Of a DNA stretch of 51,595 nt, positions 51,163 through 51,595 are shown one piece after another. The notes beneath the pieces are model-generated. The model was not told where the DNA came from, made no database searches, and was given only the letters and a program-made list of their open reading frames with translations. Numbering within the stretch: position 1 is the first letter of the stretch; every line of letters starts with the position of its first letter. This stretch comes from Gammaproteobacteria bacterium. Its GTDB lineage: Bacteria > Pseudomonadota > Gammaproteobacteria > JAKDMP01. Where the stretch lies: the NCBI GenBank assembly GCA_027018875.1, contig JALUYA010000025.1:1-51595 (forward strand), read 5' to 3'. The translations under genes were made by a program, and so were the position numbers.

Positions 51163-51468
51163 GGAGGGTCGTATTTCCAACATGACACCCGCCAACGACG
51201 CCACTTCGAAAAGACCCGGTCCAAGCCTTCAAAGATTGGCGAACGTCGCAAACCCCGGCCCGATGGCTAACCTGGGTATATTCGCATTGATACGGTACAT
51301 CAAGGGGATTTGGACAAACACAAGGGGGTTTACCACATCAACGCCGTCGATGAGGTCACTCAATTCGAGGTCGTGTGTAGCGTCGGGAAAATCAGTGAGC
51401 ACTACCTCATCCCCGCCCTGGAGCAGCTACTGGCGTCAGTGCCGATGTTAAAAGTCCTATAAATGTCG
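51163..51468 (+). pseudogene. Remnant of an integrase-core (IS481-like) transposase
   Basis: One frame reads GERRKPRPDG-stop-PGYIRIDTVHQGD and continues through GVYHINAVDEVTQFEVVCSV and LIPALEQLLAS, matching the DDE integrase core common in IS481-type elements. The first catalytic Asp is in IRIDTV. A TAA at 51268-51270 replaces a likely CAA (Gln). The frame loses similarity after LLAS and stops at 51460-51462, before the second catalytic residue. It is therefore truncated at both ends and broken, and is overwritten at 51469 by another insertion sequence. Confidence 0.75.
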
Positions 51469-51595
51469 CCTGAATCCGTGATTTAAATTTATCAAAACGA
51501 CATCCCCGGCAAGCACTGCAATTTCATTGATCAGGAAATGGCTGAGCGCGAATGCGCAACGGCCTTGTGGAAAACAGGGTTTGTATTTTGATGAT
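51469..51595 (+). mobile_element. Insertion sequence end (partial, runs off window)
   Basis: It begins with CCTGAATCCGTGATTTAAA (51469-51487), the exact inverted copy of the 19-mer at 108-126. Beyond the repeat the sequence differs from the left-edge piece, so this is probably the other end of the same element type. No transposase is recognisable in the 108 bases that follow. The stretch 51087-51595 holds no intact gene. Confidence 0.6.

Overview
This is a stretch of Gram-negative, most likely gammaproteobacterial, chromosome. The evidence is lipid A-core heptose genes (hldD, waaF, a gmhB domain), an MCE/Mla-type lipid transporter, glyQ-glyS as separate alpha and beta subunits, GlnE/GlnA, PntA split into two polypeptides, HemJ plus HemH, RppH, SppA of the 67K type, and the conserved dnaA-dnaN-recF-gyrB cluster. 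Most of it is GC-rich housekeeping DNA. No phage, CRISPR array, tRNA or rRNA gene was seen. I cannot assign a genus.

Layout: 1-126 is the end of an insertion sequence that cuts off the front of a PLP-dependent decarboxylase (128-1237). Next come sppA (+), adenine deaminase (-) and a thioesterase (-), then the minus-strand group pntAA-pntAB-pntB-priA. An HNH nuclease, a hemolysin III-type membrane protein, a TetR regulator, a DJ-1 protein, anmK and ppk1 lie on the plus strand. Facing ppk1 are ppx, sixA, erpA, a bactofilin and a coiled-coil membrane protein. hemJ, rppH, a BtuCD/FecCD-type ABC permease-ATPase pair and ppa follow.

At 23.3-26.4 kb is the most unusual locus: a small lipoprotein that looks like a free-standing copy of the propeptide of the protease encoded 26 bp downstream. 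That protease is a subtilase-fold protein with Glu where the catalytic His normally sits, PKD and cadherin-like domains, and a GlyGly-CTERM-type tail. Then a long co-directional minus-strand run (36.0 to 26.4 kb) encodes an MCE lipid transporter (STAS-MlaE, MlaF, MlaD), a secreted nuclease, glnE, a zinc-finger protein, hldD and waaF. A GT39 glycosyltransferase, hemH and glnA follow, then glyQ-glyS and a gene fusing GmhB phosphatase with a PlsC-type acyltransferase.

The right end holds gyrB, recF, dnaN and dnaA on the minus strand, with a candidate replication origin in the dnaN-dnaA gap. Base composition becomes clearly more AT-rich from the glyS end rightward. Directly upstream of dnaA lies a decayed integrase-type transposase. 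It is cut by the other end of an insertion sequence whose 19-bp terminal repeat matches, in inverted form, the one at the left edge, so the window is bounded on both sides by ends of what is probably the same element.

Several genes work in connected processes: heptose synthesis and transfer (gmhB domain, hldD, waaF), polyphosphate and pyrophosphate turnover (ppk1, ppx, ppa), nitrogen control (glnA with its adenylyltransferase glnE), late heme synthesis (hemJ, hemH), envelope lipid handling (MCE operon, PlsC domain) and chromosome replication (dnaA, dnaN, recF, gyrB, priA).
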